The position numbers and the translations under genes were made by a program. Shown here one piece after another: positions 10,111 through 21,540 of a stretch of DNA of 64,000 nucleotides. The notes beneath the pieces were generated by a model. It had not been told where the DNA came from, did not search any database, and saw only the letters and a program-made list of their open reading frames with translations. Where the stretch lies: the NCBI GenBank assembly GCA_013397935.1, contig VZRN01000229.1, positions 263,343 through 327,342 on the forward strand, given 5' to 3'. The stretch comes from Dasyornis broadbenti. Lineage: Eukaryota > Chordata > Aves > Passeriformes > Dasyornithidae. Numbering within the stretch: position 1 is the first letter of the stretch; each line of letters opens with the position of its first letter.

Positions 10111-10565
10111 GCGAGGCGAGGGTCCCGGGAGGGTCCCGCCGCAGCGCCGGGGGCGCCGAGCCGAGCTCTCAGGGGTGCTGTCGGGGTTCGGTAGCACCCA
10201 CCAAGGCCAAAGCCAAGGCTTCTGGTGCTCGGCTCGAACGCAGGGCTAGGGAAACACAACGCTGCTCTTGGGGGACATCCCGAGCTCCCGGGCACAGCCT
10301 GGGGACCGCCACCCCGTATCGTACTCCACCTCCAGCTTCAGCTGGCTGAGACTCTTCCCGCGCTTGCTGAAGCGCGTCAGCCACCAGAGCCAGCCAGAGC
10401 TCCGGGGCCACCAACTCCCACCCCGCCACGGATAATCACACCGTGCCCTCGGCACCGGCAGGGTGACCCAGCGGCTGGCACGGGCTCAGCATGGGGCAGT
10501 GTCCATACCAGCGTTAGGATGCCTAATTTAAGATTATACATTAAAAAGGATAAAATATTCAAGTG
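10111..10565 (+). other. SLC23A1: SLC23A1 3' UTR
   Basis: This sequence follows the TGA at 10108-10110. An ATTAAA at 10540-10545 followed by a TG-rich stretch is the first plausible poly(A) site. A consensus AATAAA at 11057-11062 is a possible distal site. Confidence 0.5.
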
Positions 10566-12217
10566 CACGTGCCCTGCCAGTGTCTCTGCTGCCTCCTGCA
10601 CTGTCCTCTAGTCCTTTGTGCACTGAAAAGGCGTCAGTACCTTTTCGTACTCCTTCCTGGGCTGCCTGACACGGAGACGTTGGGTTTCATCCAGGTGGGC
10701 TCTGCCTGAGCCTGGCGCAGTGGGAGAAGCAGCTCAGCACAAGCCGTTGGCAAAGCCTTCCCGCTCTGGGAGCTCTGGAGAGCTGGCTCTGCCCTGGCCG
10801 TGCTGGTGACACTGCCTCGTGCCGCCAGTGTGTTCTCAGCTGCAGGCACAGAGGTGGCTGACCCCACCATGCAGCCATGGGGTCAGGCCAGTCCTGAGCC
10901 TGGATTTAGCACCAAAGTTGAGCTGAGGCAACATTGCACAACCCCGTCACAGCCCGTGGTGGCACTGCCACACACTCGGTCCCCAGGCTGAGCAGGGGGA
11001 GAAGTGAGGAAATCTGTTAAGTGAAGATGAGGGGGAAAAAAAAAATCCCAACTTAAAATAAACCCCAAGTGATGCAAATATAACCACTCTCCACCTCCCA
11101 CAAGCACCAGCCAGGTGCTCCCGCTTCTGCTGCTGTCCCGGCGCTGGTGCTGAGCGTGGTGTTACAGTGCGTGACACCTCTCTGGCCAGCTGGGTCCCCT
11201 GCCAGCTCTTTGTCCTCTCAGCCCATTTGCTGAGGCTGAAGCAGGAGCGAGAGGAAGCCTGAATGCTGTCCAAGTCCTGCTCAGCCCCAGGTGCCGCCAC
11301 TTCTGCTCCAGTCACCCCCAAACCCAGTGGGGCAGGGGCTGCCATGGAGAGCAGTAAACATCCCAGCGCTACGGGATACAGGAGAGGGATAAAACGAAAG
11401 CTAGTAGAGCAGCTCATGGCCAGATGCTCCATACACTAGCTCCTGGCTGCTGCACTCAGTTGCCACCACCTCGAGGTGATGGTGGCCAGGCAGAAGCTCA
11501 TGGACAAACTGCAGCCATGCAGGACTTGCAGGTGAAACTCTCACTACAGACAAAAATCAGCTGTGAAACGGTGCTGGGTTATTTGCTGATGTTCTTCTTT
11601 CTATGCTTGAGTCTAAACTCTTCCCAGGCCAGTGAAAATCCTGGAGTAGTGTTGCCAGCTCTAGGAAGGCCAACCCTCTGCATGGGAAGGGCAGGCAGCA
11701 CCCAGCATGGAGCCCGGGGTAACTGCATTATCATTTTGCAGAGTAACAGCAAAGGGGTTGGTGTAGCTGCATTCCCCCTGGAGGGAGAGGCTCTTCCTCC
11801 TGGAGCACGACCGGCTGACACAGCGATGAGGTTCTGCTGCAGGGCAACTCCTACGCGAAGGCTCCGCCTCACCCTGCCCGTCCGGCAGAGCTGCAGCTCC
11901 CAGCTGTTCCCCTCTGGTTTAATCAGAGCTTGAGACGGAGATATTAACAGCGAGGCTGGGCTGTCCTGAGCAGGGCCAGGGCTTGGACTTGATCCTTGTG
12001 GGTCCAACACAGGATATTCCATACAGCAAGCGTGGATGCGACTGGAGAGGCTGTTGCAGCCACCACTCGACTATGCAGCTCTGGGGTTCTCATGCAAAGC
12101 ACCAGGCAGCAGCTTTTTAGTGCCATCAGCTGCTCCCAGGGCTGCCAGCAAGGCCAAGCTGGGAATAGCCACAGGGAAAATCAAGGAAGAGCATGGAGTG
12201 GGAGGAGAGCAATAAAT
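10566..12217. other. SLC23A1-PAIP2 convergent spacer
   Basis: No gene with coding support is seen on either strand. The only recognisable element is a possible distal AATAAA for SLC23A1 at 11057-11062. The spacer ends at a CR1 tail. Confidence 0.5.
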
Positions 12218-12358
12218 TCCCATCCTTGGAAGTGTCCAAGGTCAGGCTGGACAGGGCTTGGAGCACCCTGATCTGGGGGAAGGTGTCCCTGCCCACGGCA
12301 GGGAAGTTGGAACTTGATCTCTGAAGTCTCTTCCAACCCAAAGCAGTCTGTGGCTCCA
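12218..12358 (+). mobile_element. CR1 LINE 3' tail fragment
   Basis: The order of phrases is that of the CR1 3' end: GAAGTGTCCAAGGTCAGGCT, GGGCTTGGAGCACC, AAGGTGTCCCTGCCCA, then TCTTCCAACCCAAAGCAGTC. It is a 5'-truncated fragment of about 140 bp, between the convergent 3' ends of SLC23A1 and PAIP2. Confidence 0.85.
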
Positions 12359-12499
12359 TGAGAAGAGTTCAGCTTCAGCGAGGATCCTGGGCCACGGGGT
12401 TCCACAACCTTCCAGGCCGGCATCCATAGTGCCAGCCCTGTCCTCCACACATTGCCAAGCGAGCTCCCGTGCAAGATGCCCAGTTACGAGACAGCCACC

Positions 12500-13548
12500 A
12501 CATCAGTTCTACTATTATTTATTTTTTTAAATATTTTTGAAAAAATATAATTTTTTTACAATATTTTCAACTTAAACACTATTCACACTGAACACGTATG
12601 GCAGCTTAACCTACCCAAATATGAAGTTTAAGAAGCCAAAACTGTTCTAGCTTTATTAAAAGAAAAAAAAAAAACAACCAAAACCCAAAAAACCAAAAAG
12701 TCATTGTGCTGTAGACTATTGTGTAGTGATGATTAAACAAAGCAAGGGTAAAGCACCACTCAAATCACTAATGCTGGGGTTTGCCTGGTTAAATCCAGCT
12801 ATGGGAAGTTGGATGCTAAGAGTTACATAGGCAGTGCTATGTACGGCGCGCGTTCTTGGAAGAAATTGTGATGGATCTCACATCTCCTTGAACGTCATGG
12901 GGAAGGGGAAGGTTTCTAATGTGGTAACACACTGCAAAGGACAGGGAACTGCTTCCTCCCAATCAATAGGATGTTAGTTCAGTAGCTGAGATCTACGACT
13001 CTGTACAGGTCTGTAAGATTTGGGTTAAGCTCACACTGCTTCCCAGGATCATGATGTTTTGTAAGGGGGAAAATTAACATTAGTAACAACACTGATATCT
13101 CAAAGGAAAGTTAGCTAATTTGCATAACAATCAGATCTCCTCACTTTCACTTGGAAGTTAAGGCATTATCAGGTGCAAGCTAGCACCAGTTAACTCATCT
13201 TTAGTTAAAAACAGACCATTCACCGCAAATTCCAAGTCCTGTTTAAAAAGTCAGAGTCTGCAGAAAGTTTTATTAACGTGGTACTTTGTCTCAACTTGAC
13301 TGGTGCTTCTTACCTCACTGCCTCCTTCGCACAGAGCCAGAGCCCAATTACGTTTCCATTAAACTTTTGACAGATTTACTTAATAACAGTCTCAGCACTT
13401 TTATTGAGCATGCAAGACTAACAAAACTTTGGCAATGCATAAGTGTAACACAGTGACAAGAAGAGAGAGCTTTTACAATTAAATCTTCTAATACTGGCTT
13501 CACAGTGTGGAAATTGTGCTACATCCACCAAAAGAGGGCCCAGTCTAC
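12500..13548 (-). other. PAIP2: PAIP2 3' UTR
   Basis: A-T-rich sequence after the PAIP2 stop (minus strand). The complement of TTTATT at about 12517-12522 gives AATAAA within an A/T-rich block, so the transcript probably ends near 12490-12510. No open coding frame is seen in it. Confidence 0.6.
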
Positions 13549-16500
13549 TCAAATGTTTAAGTACTTCACCCCAGGAACAAACTCCTTTGCATTTGGATTC
13601 AGATTACTCTTGACCTGAGGAAGGGAAAAACAGAAATTGAGGTGAATCGTTATTTTCAGCTTCCATTTTCAAGCTGAAGACAATTAGAGGCAGAGAACAT
13701 AAGGAAAGGTTTATGGATTTAGAGTAACAATCAGGTTTACAATAGGCTTCTTATATTTATCAGCAGTCTATAATCCCTAGAAAAGCCCATTCCTCTGTGC
13801 TACTCCCTGAATTATCCCACCTTCCTTAGCCCCACCTGAGGTTTCAGTTGGATGAGGGCTAAGGGAATAAGAAGCAAACCACAGGCATGCACCAAACATA
13901 GCAGTTTCCCCTCATACTGAAATAGCTTTTTCTCAAGTTGAGCTGTTAAAATGTGCCATGAGGTTTTTAAATTTTGCTTATTTAAGCAAGAGGTGACTTG
14001 TTCCAGGAACTTCAGCCACTTCTGGGAATTTCATGTGTATGAGCAGTGTATTGATTTTCTACATGTCTCTGTGACTCCCCTGTCCTACCCCTTGGCAAGC
14101 TGCTGCTGCTCAGTGTCCTGCAGTTAGAGGTGGCACCAGCACCTTCAAAAGGAGCTCTTTATCACAAAGAAGTGGAGGATTAGGCTCCTCTGATCTTCAC
14201 TGTGTCTGATGCCTGCAGCTGCTTCAGCTTGGAAAAGTTGGGGTCTGAATCTGAATCTCAGAGCAGTTGTGTGACAGAATGGTGAGAGATCTGTGCTCTG
14301 TATGAGGAACTTTGGATTCTGCAAGGGAAAATAAGCTGCCCTTTCGTTTGAGTTACACTCTGCACAGAAGTCAGACAGCAAAAAGGGAAATTATCACAGT
14401 TTGGCTGCTTTCCCCTTTCTTAGAATTGCTGCAGGGATCTGCTCTGATTCTCCCAACTCCAACTAGACCTTGGGATAGAGTTCAGACCAGCCCAACGTGT
14501 CAGTGCTGGCAGATGCCTAGTGACCCTTTTGCAGCCCCAGCTTCAATCATTGCCCTTCTTTCATAACATCCCACCCACACTTGAACCTGTGCCATGGACT
14601 GGGAAAGGCTCCATGTGGGTATGAAGAAACCCACCAAATAGGTCACATCCCATGAGGACACATCACTTCCCACCCACCCTGCATAGACAGGCAGGCTCCC
14701 TCCTACTGGACAAGACTTCTTCTTGCTATTAGCAGCAATAAGCCCCAGCCTTGGACAAAGATTCAAGCCTCAGAAATAAGATGAGAAGCTGAACTTACCA
14801 CCAGATCCTCCAGTGATGAGCTGTCACTGATGACAAGGTCATTGAACTGGTCCTGGATTTGATCCATTGTTTGTGGGAGATCACGGGCTGGAATAAACCA
14901 TTCATGCTCCTCCTCTTCTTCCAGCATCTCCTGGAAACAACGCTCAATAAATTCTTCTTCCCACAACTCCTCTTCGATCTGTACAATGAAAAGAAACTGC
15001 TTCAGCAACAAATCTATTGTGAGTTCGTGGGGATTTTTATTCTCAGGTGCGTGCACCCAGCTGACCTTCCCAGCTATCCAAAAGGACCCCAGACCCGCAC
15101 CAAGTCCATGCAGCAGGAAGGACATCAGTGCTTTGTCCCAGTTATTGGGGCTGCAGCTAAAATGGAATGGCATTTCTAGCCCCAGCTGTTTTGTTTGCAG
15201 CTTGTTATGAGCTAAAGGAGAAGGAAAATGTTGGTCCCAAGCAAAAATTTCAGTTGTACCAACTAGTTTGGACTGAGCTTGCTGCAAGTATGAGGAAGGG
15301 AGCTGTGCCAACACACACAGCCAGGAAACACTCCCCAGGAAAGTGTCCTACGGGACTCCTGGGGAAAAAATAACCACAGCCTGTCACTTGGAACAAGCAG
15401 CCTCTCCTTGGCTGTAGGTGTGTGCTCACCCACTGTAGCTCTCCTTGGGAAGCCCACCTGATCCCAGCAGCTGTCAGGAATGCAGCCCTGCTGTCCTGGG
15501 AGCAGGACAAACCAACCCATGCAGAACTGACATGCAGTGCAGAGATTAAAGCAGTTTTCCTTGGTTGTTCAGTAAACAGGGTTTGGAGGGACTTCATCCT
15601 ACAAATTTTCCATGTCCTGCATCACAGTGTTTAAGAGTGGAAAGCAGAGAAATAGAAGCTGGTGTGAATGACTTGCCCAGTCCTCAGGGAATGGAAAAAT
15701 GATTCAGGACAGATTTAGAAGTTCACTCAGTGGAAGCTCGAACAAATTTTCCCATCTATCCTTCACTCTGAAATCAAACACCTCCTCAACCCTGGAGTGG
15801 AAATGCAGTTACCACAAACACCAAATCAAAACATATTAACACCAGAGATCAAGACTGCTGTGTAATCTGGTCCTTGCCCTTGGGGCAAACACACCCACGA
15901 GCTCACCTGGTGCTCTGGGGAACAGGGACTCGTCCCCACTGCTCCGAGGCACCGCCCAGGCACTCCAGAGGCACGGAACGCTGACTCAGTGATTCCCCAG
16001 AGCAGCACTCCAGCCTGGACGGCACCACCAGGAGGCACTGCCTCCCTCCTGCCGTGGGCACACAGCCACAAGCTCCTGTTACACAGGGCTTGCCCGGTTC
16101 CAGGGGCTAGGTTACTGGCTTGTACCCCACAGGTGCCTCAATGGCAGCTCCAGGAGTACTAAATAACATTTAATGCCCCAAACATCTGGAAATTAGGACC
16201 GCCTGTTTGTATTTTCCAGCTCAAGTTAAACTTGCTCAGGCTCCCAGAGGGCTGTGTCTGCAGCAGCAGGTGAGCAGGCTGCCCCAGGTGTTTGTCTATC
16301 TGAGCACGACCTTTCTCCTCTCATACTCCCACTTTTCCATCGTTCTGACAATGGAATCTGTGCCTAAAAAATCATGGCACAACTTTCAGTGCTCCTTCCC
16401 AGAGAACAACACAGCCCGTACGTTAACCGTGGTACAGTTTCCAGGGGAAAAAAGACACCAAATGGGAAACACGACACAAGAGAACAGAAGTTTTGTGGGC

Positions 16501-17324
16501 AAACCTGCCACTGAATGAGCTCAGTGCTACTGGCACCCTGTGGATCCAATGCTGGTGGCTCAGCCCTGGCACAGCCATAGCCACTGGAGCGCACAGAGCA
16601 AGCTGGGAACGGGAAAGGGGTATGGAAAGAGGTGGGCTATTCCCAACCTCCACAGGAGCAGGAGAGAAAAGGGTGACAGATGCAAAGCAGCAGATGTAAG
16701 GCTTCCTTCCCACTTGATGGAGAAGGGAGCTGTAAGACTCAAATATTAAAATGAGTAGACCTGTCACCCAGCAGCTCTGTCATCCAACTCCCTGTGGAAT
16801 GGCAGCACTGTTACCGAGGCAGGTGTGCACCTGGAATTCCCCAGCTCAGCACTACAACAGCCAGCATGTCCACACACGAACACCTCCCAGGTCAGCCCTT
16901 CCCCATGCACATCTGTCAACTCTCTTTGCTCCCCTCCCTCCTGCACAAGTAGGGAATTAATGGTTGCGTTAGAACATGCTGCACTTCCTGTATTTTCCAC
17001 CAGGACTACAGAAGACCAGCATTTACAGTCAGAGAAAGGGAGACCTGTCTGTTCCCCAGGATCACTCCAGTAAACTGATCTAAAACTTCCTCTCCAAAGG
17101 ACTGTCAGTGGGGGACCCTAGTTCTGTCCCTTCAGCTGGGAAATGACAAAGGACAGAGAGGACACTCAAAGCAGGGAATGACTTGCCTGTCTGTTAAATT
17201 CCTCTTCGTTCTCCATCCACATGTACTCGGCAAAGGGGTTGTCATCCTCGTGGGAGTGCCCATTGATGATCACATCCTCGCTGATGATGCTGGGGCTGGT
17301 ACTGCTGCGACTTGGGTCCTTCAT
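13549..17324 (-). CDS. PAIP2: PAIP2, poly(A)-binding protein-interacting protein 2
   Basis: Three coding exons read right to left: 17324-17187 (46 codons), 14978-14799 (60 codons) and 13614-13549 (21 codons plus stop), total 127 aa, equal to human. The product is an acidic translational repressor that displaces PABPC1 from poly(A). Visible elements are the acidic PAM1-type region (DNPFAEYMWMENEEEFNRQ running into the second exon's EEELWEEEFIERCF stretch) and the C-terminal PAM2 motif SNLNPNAKEFVPGVKY, which binds the MLLE domain of PABP and UBR5. The ATG at 17324 is preceded by GGCAGCC. Upstream there is a 5' UTR acceptor at 17352/17353 or 17346/17347. The donor after the first coding exon reads CAG-GCAAGT, so this intron (14979-17186) is GC-AG; the other intron is GT-AG. 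The promoter is the CpG island near 21 kb. Confidence 0.96.
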
Positions 17325-17352
17325 GGCTGCCACTCCAATCCCAAACCTGCAA

Positions 17353-20330
17353 CTGAGGAGGGCAGCAATTACAGACATGCAGATTCCTCATTCCCTGCCT
17401 CTGCACAAGCCCAGCCCAAGGGAAGGGAGGCTGCACCTGCATTTGAAGGCTCCAGGCAGCCTTGCCCCAACTGCAGAGCAGAGCTCTGAGATGACAAGGA
17501 ACAGTATCAGAAATAACATGCCCATTGTGTGCTGATTCCAGGGACAAATTCATTTCCCAAACTGAACCTCACCAAAGCCAAGCACTAGGGCCAATGAAAA
17601 GTGACAGGAAAAAACAGGAAACACACGTACTTGCCAGTAGCAAAATATTTAAGGCAACATTCAAAAGGAGAATTTGTTTTCCAAAGCACTTTAAGTGTTG
17701 TGTGTGATGGCATGAGCCAGGTTTCACAGCCCTTTCCCACTGGAAAACCGTGCAGGGAGCAGAAACCATGAGGAACTGGCCCTGCACAGGGCCACATGGA
17801 AATCTGTGTGTTCTGAGGTGAGTCAGACAACACTGCTGCCCTTCCTGTACCACGCTCAAGTACACAGAACAACACTGGAAAAGCTGAGTAGTTGTTGGAT
17901 GCTAGTACTGGTAGTATCCATTTTCTTTAAACAGTATGCAAAGTGAGGCAATGACTTAAAAAAAAATAATCTGACCAAAACCACCATGACTCAAGTCAAA
18001 TTTTAATGTTTTTCTCATGTTAAAATTCACAATGGAAGTTGCAGCAGCAAGTGAAAATATTTTTATTTTATACTCAAAACAACACTTCAGTTAGTTGTCT
18101 GCGTATCAAAAAGTGACTTCTTCAGAGAAGAGGGTATCAAAACACAGCTTTGTTGTTATTAGAGTACAAGGGCTTATCACCTACCACCACCTCATATTTT
18201 CTCTTTGGATTCCAGATGGTCCTGTTATCTAGGGAAATAATGCAAGTTTTGGTTCAAAACTCTTGATAATACCATCTAAAAACCTGTCACATCCAAATGA
18301 CCAATTAAGAAAGGCATAAAGAAGAAAGAACCTGCCTAGCTCGCTGTGTTCTAGGTTTTTAAATCAAAGGCAAACCCTAGCACGGAAGTCACTGCAGCTC
18401 CCTGGGAAGTGCCACAAATGGGAGTAGATCCCGTGTATTCCACTGTGTATTCCACCAAGGGAAAACAGGTTCTTTTTGATGTTTTTTCAAAACAAACTCG
18501 CTAAGGATTACTGGCACCATTTGCATAAAACAGGAAAGGACATTGCATTTAGCACCCCAATTCAAGCTTGAAATTGCTTTAAGCCACTTCAGCTGCTCCC
18601 AAGCCAACACATGGGATGGAGTACAGGGAAACAAAGCCTAAAAAGCCTGATTTCTTTCTTTCCCCCCTTTTTACTGGCATGTATTTTCTCCTTCTCTTTT
18701 GTGGAGCTAATCTTGATATTACTATTTTCCTGAAGGTAACTGCCTCAGCAGTGAGGAACTCAGGCAGCTTCTGCACAAGGGTGATTGTACCCAGACAAGT
18801 CTAGAAAGGTAAAAATAATTAAAAAAAAAAAACCAACCCAAACCTAACCAACCAACCCTACTTGTCTGTGTAAAAGCTTGGAAGGTTAATTTGTTGAATC
18901 ATGGGCCAGCTTTCCCATTTCTGAAGCGTTCCACTGGACAGAAGCTTCAGCTTTAGGAGGGAAGGAAGAGAAGTCCAGCTTGAACCAAACCAGCTTTGTC
19001 CATCACTGCCCAAGGATGATTGGGATGATCTTCAAGAACGACCCAGGCTCAGGCAGTTTATCTGATGAAGCCCTCAGTCCATTCATGCTTTTCCCAAGGG
19101 AAACATGCCAACACTCACTTATCCTACTGGAACATTGAGGAAGCCCCAGGCCGGTTCCTCATTCGCAGCACTCCTAATTTAATTTTCTGCAGCTTCCAAT
19201 AGAACAAATAAACCTGCCCATTTCTCCACTTCAAGGCACAGAGCAAGTTTCTGTGCTCTGGTGTGGGGACAAGATCAGTTTCGTTTCACCAGTATTGGAT
19301 ACAATCTTTACAGGCACGGAATTCTGAAGGGGAGAGCCAAATGCCATTTCAGTCTTGCAAAAAGTCCCAAACTAAGCAGGCTGCTGCAGGAAATAAGCCC
19401 CAGTGCCAGGCTACACTGCTACTGGGAATAAAAATAACCCATTTTCCATCTGGGAGTAGGTGGGAATCAGAGGAGCTCAAAGCTCCTCACACTAGAAGAG
19501 AAAATATAACATTGGCAGTGCTAAGGAACAGAAAATAGGGAGAATTCTGCCACAGTGACACATTGTGAGGTTCTGACCCAAGTTCCTCTGGGATTTTGGT
19601 GAGGAGTGGGGGTGATAGAGCAAGTACACTGCAAGTGCATACGGAAAGACATTAAAAAATTTAAGATTTTTATCTCAGGAATGAAGTCAGAAATTAAAAA
19701 TCCTGTAGCAACAGGCTTTCAATTAACCCTGGGTTATTTTCTGTATGGAGTGATTAAATAACCCTGAGTTATTTTCTGTATGGAGTGTGGAGCTTGTTGC
19801 TCCAGAAAACCACTAAGGCCCATTAATTCACCCATTTCCCTGAGTTTTTCTGCAGTTACAGCCATGAAGAGCCCTTAGCTGACCACCATTGAAATTCAGA
19901 GCTTTGTGACTGAAGAGTCTGCATTTAAAACGCAGTCACGAAAGAAGATTATCCACTGCCTTCTCCGGAGGTGAGGTCAGGCCTAATTCCATGCAGCAAC
20001 CCCAGGTCCTTAGCCATGACAGAAAAGAAATAGTAAGAACAATTAAGTTAAAAAAGATAAAATATTTGCTTTACGCACCCAAAACCAACACGAGATGGTT
20101 TTAGTGGCAGCTGAAGATTAAGGAAAGGTGTTTTAGAGCAGCTCGTGCAGGAGTCAGTGACTTGTTTATCACCCGGTGATTCCTCCTGCGAGTCGGCAGC
20201 GCCGGCCCAGCTCCTCGTTATCTAGCGAGATTAGCACACAGCTCTTATCAACGGAGCTGATTATAACTGCCTAATAATTATACTCGCCTAATAAACAGAT
20301 TTCTTAATCAAATTCACGCGGGACGCCAGC
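17353..20330 (-). other. PAIP2: PAIP2 5' UTR intron
   Basis: Intron between the first coding exon and the CpG-island first exon. No coding exon is seen. It contains a direct duplication of 29 bp with one mismatch (19724-19752 and 19759-19787). Otherwise nothing recognisable. Confidence 0.45.
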
Positions 20331-20339
20331 GCTATCTGA

Positions 20340-21540
20340 TATAAACGCTTCCAAGTACTGCGCTGGAGGTTACCGAACGCAGCCGCCTCCTTCGCGCGGG
20401 GCTAAAGCGGGGGTTGTGGGAGCAGCGCCCCGGCACGAACATGGCCCCTCGGCGGGTGCCCCGACTGCTCTCCCGGGGCCATGTCTCGGTAACAGCGGAG
20501 CCGCCGCCGGCACAGGCGCGGCGTGCCGGTGTTGCCGCTAACCCCGGGCCGCGCCGCTCGCTCCCCTCGGCCCCGCGGTCAGCACCGCACGGGCAGTAAT
20601 GTCGCGGGGCCGCCTCCCCCCGCCCCCGCTTTGTTCGGAACCAGCCGCCCCCCCAGGCCCCGGATNNNNNNNNNNNNNNNNNNNNNNNNNNNNNNNNNNN
20701 NNNNNNNNNNNNNNNNNNNNNNNNNNNNNNNNNNNNNNNNNNNNNNNNNNNNNNNNNNNNNNNNNNNNNNNNNNNNNNNNNNNNNNNNNNNNNNNNNNNN
20801 NNNNNNNNNNNNNNNNNNNNNNNNNNNNNNNNNNNNNNNNNNNNNNNNNNNNNNNNNNNNNNNNNNNNNNNNNNNGACACCGCCTCAGGGGAGGGGGCGG
20901 TGCCCTCGAGTACCCCGCCGCAGTGCCGGCGGTGTGTGCCTAGAGCCGCCCCCCGCCGCTCACCTGCGGTGCGCAGAGGAGCCGCCGCTCCGCCGTGACC
21001 CGCCCGGACCCCACCGGACCCACCGGCCCCGCTCCGCTCCGCCCGGTCCGCGCTCGGCCCGGCCCGCCCCGCTCCGCCACACACCGCCGGACCTGACGTC
21101 ACTACCGCTAACGCTGGGCCCCGCTGGCCCCGCCCCCTATCCCCCGGCAGCGGCGGCGGCGGGCGCGCGCCAGGCACAAGCACCAGCTGGAAGGGGGGCG
21201 CGCTCTGCATGCCGGAACACGTAGTCTTTCCCGCCTCCGGGTGCGCGTCATGCCGGGAGCTGTAGTCCCACGCGGCACCCGGCGGCCATTTCGCGTGGCG
21301 GCGCGATGCACGCCGGGAAGCGCAGTCCGGCGGGGCGGCCGCCATCTTGTGACACCGGTGGGGAGGGGGCAGGGGGTTAACCATCTTCGGTGTTCACAGA
21401 GGGATCGCCGCACACTCTTCGGGGCTTTTAGAGGGGGCTGCGAACACTCCCCGTTCCCGGGCACAGCCGCTCCCCAGAGGCTTCCCCAGCCTCGCTCGGG
21501 ACAGCGGCTGACCCGGGAGGCGCTGATCCCTCGCCTGAGG
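20340..21540 (-). promoter_or_regulatory. PAIP2: PAIP2 CpG-island promoter and non-coding first exon
   Basis: A dense CpG island interrupted by a 210-base N gap. Its right part holds three copies of a GCATGCCGGGA-n-GTAGTC type motif (21207-21225, 21249-21269, 21306-21328), the form bound by ZNF143, and a GCCGCCATCTTG at 21338-21349. The last reads AAGATGGCGGC on the minus strand, the usual sense orientation of YY1 sites just inside transcription starts, so a start near 21360 on the minus strand is likely. No TATA box is seen. The exact first exon is not resolved and may touch the gap. Confidence 0.65.
20666..20875. other. assembly gap, 210 N
   Basis: Run of undetermined bases inside the PAIP2 CpG island, flanked on both sides by very GC-rich sequence. 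Predicted reading frames crossing it are meaningless. Confidence 1.

Noticed and set aside
20332..21384. Long frames on both strands across the first N gap
   Set aside because: They include unknown residues and lie in a CpG-island promoter, where stop codons are rare by composition.
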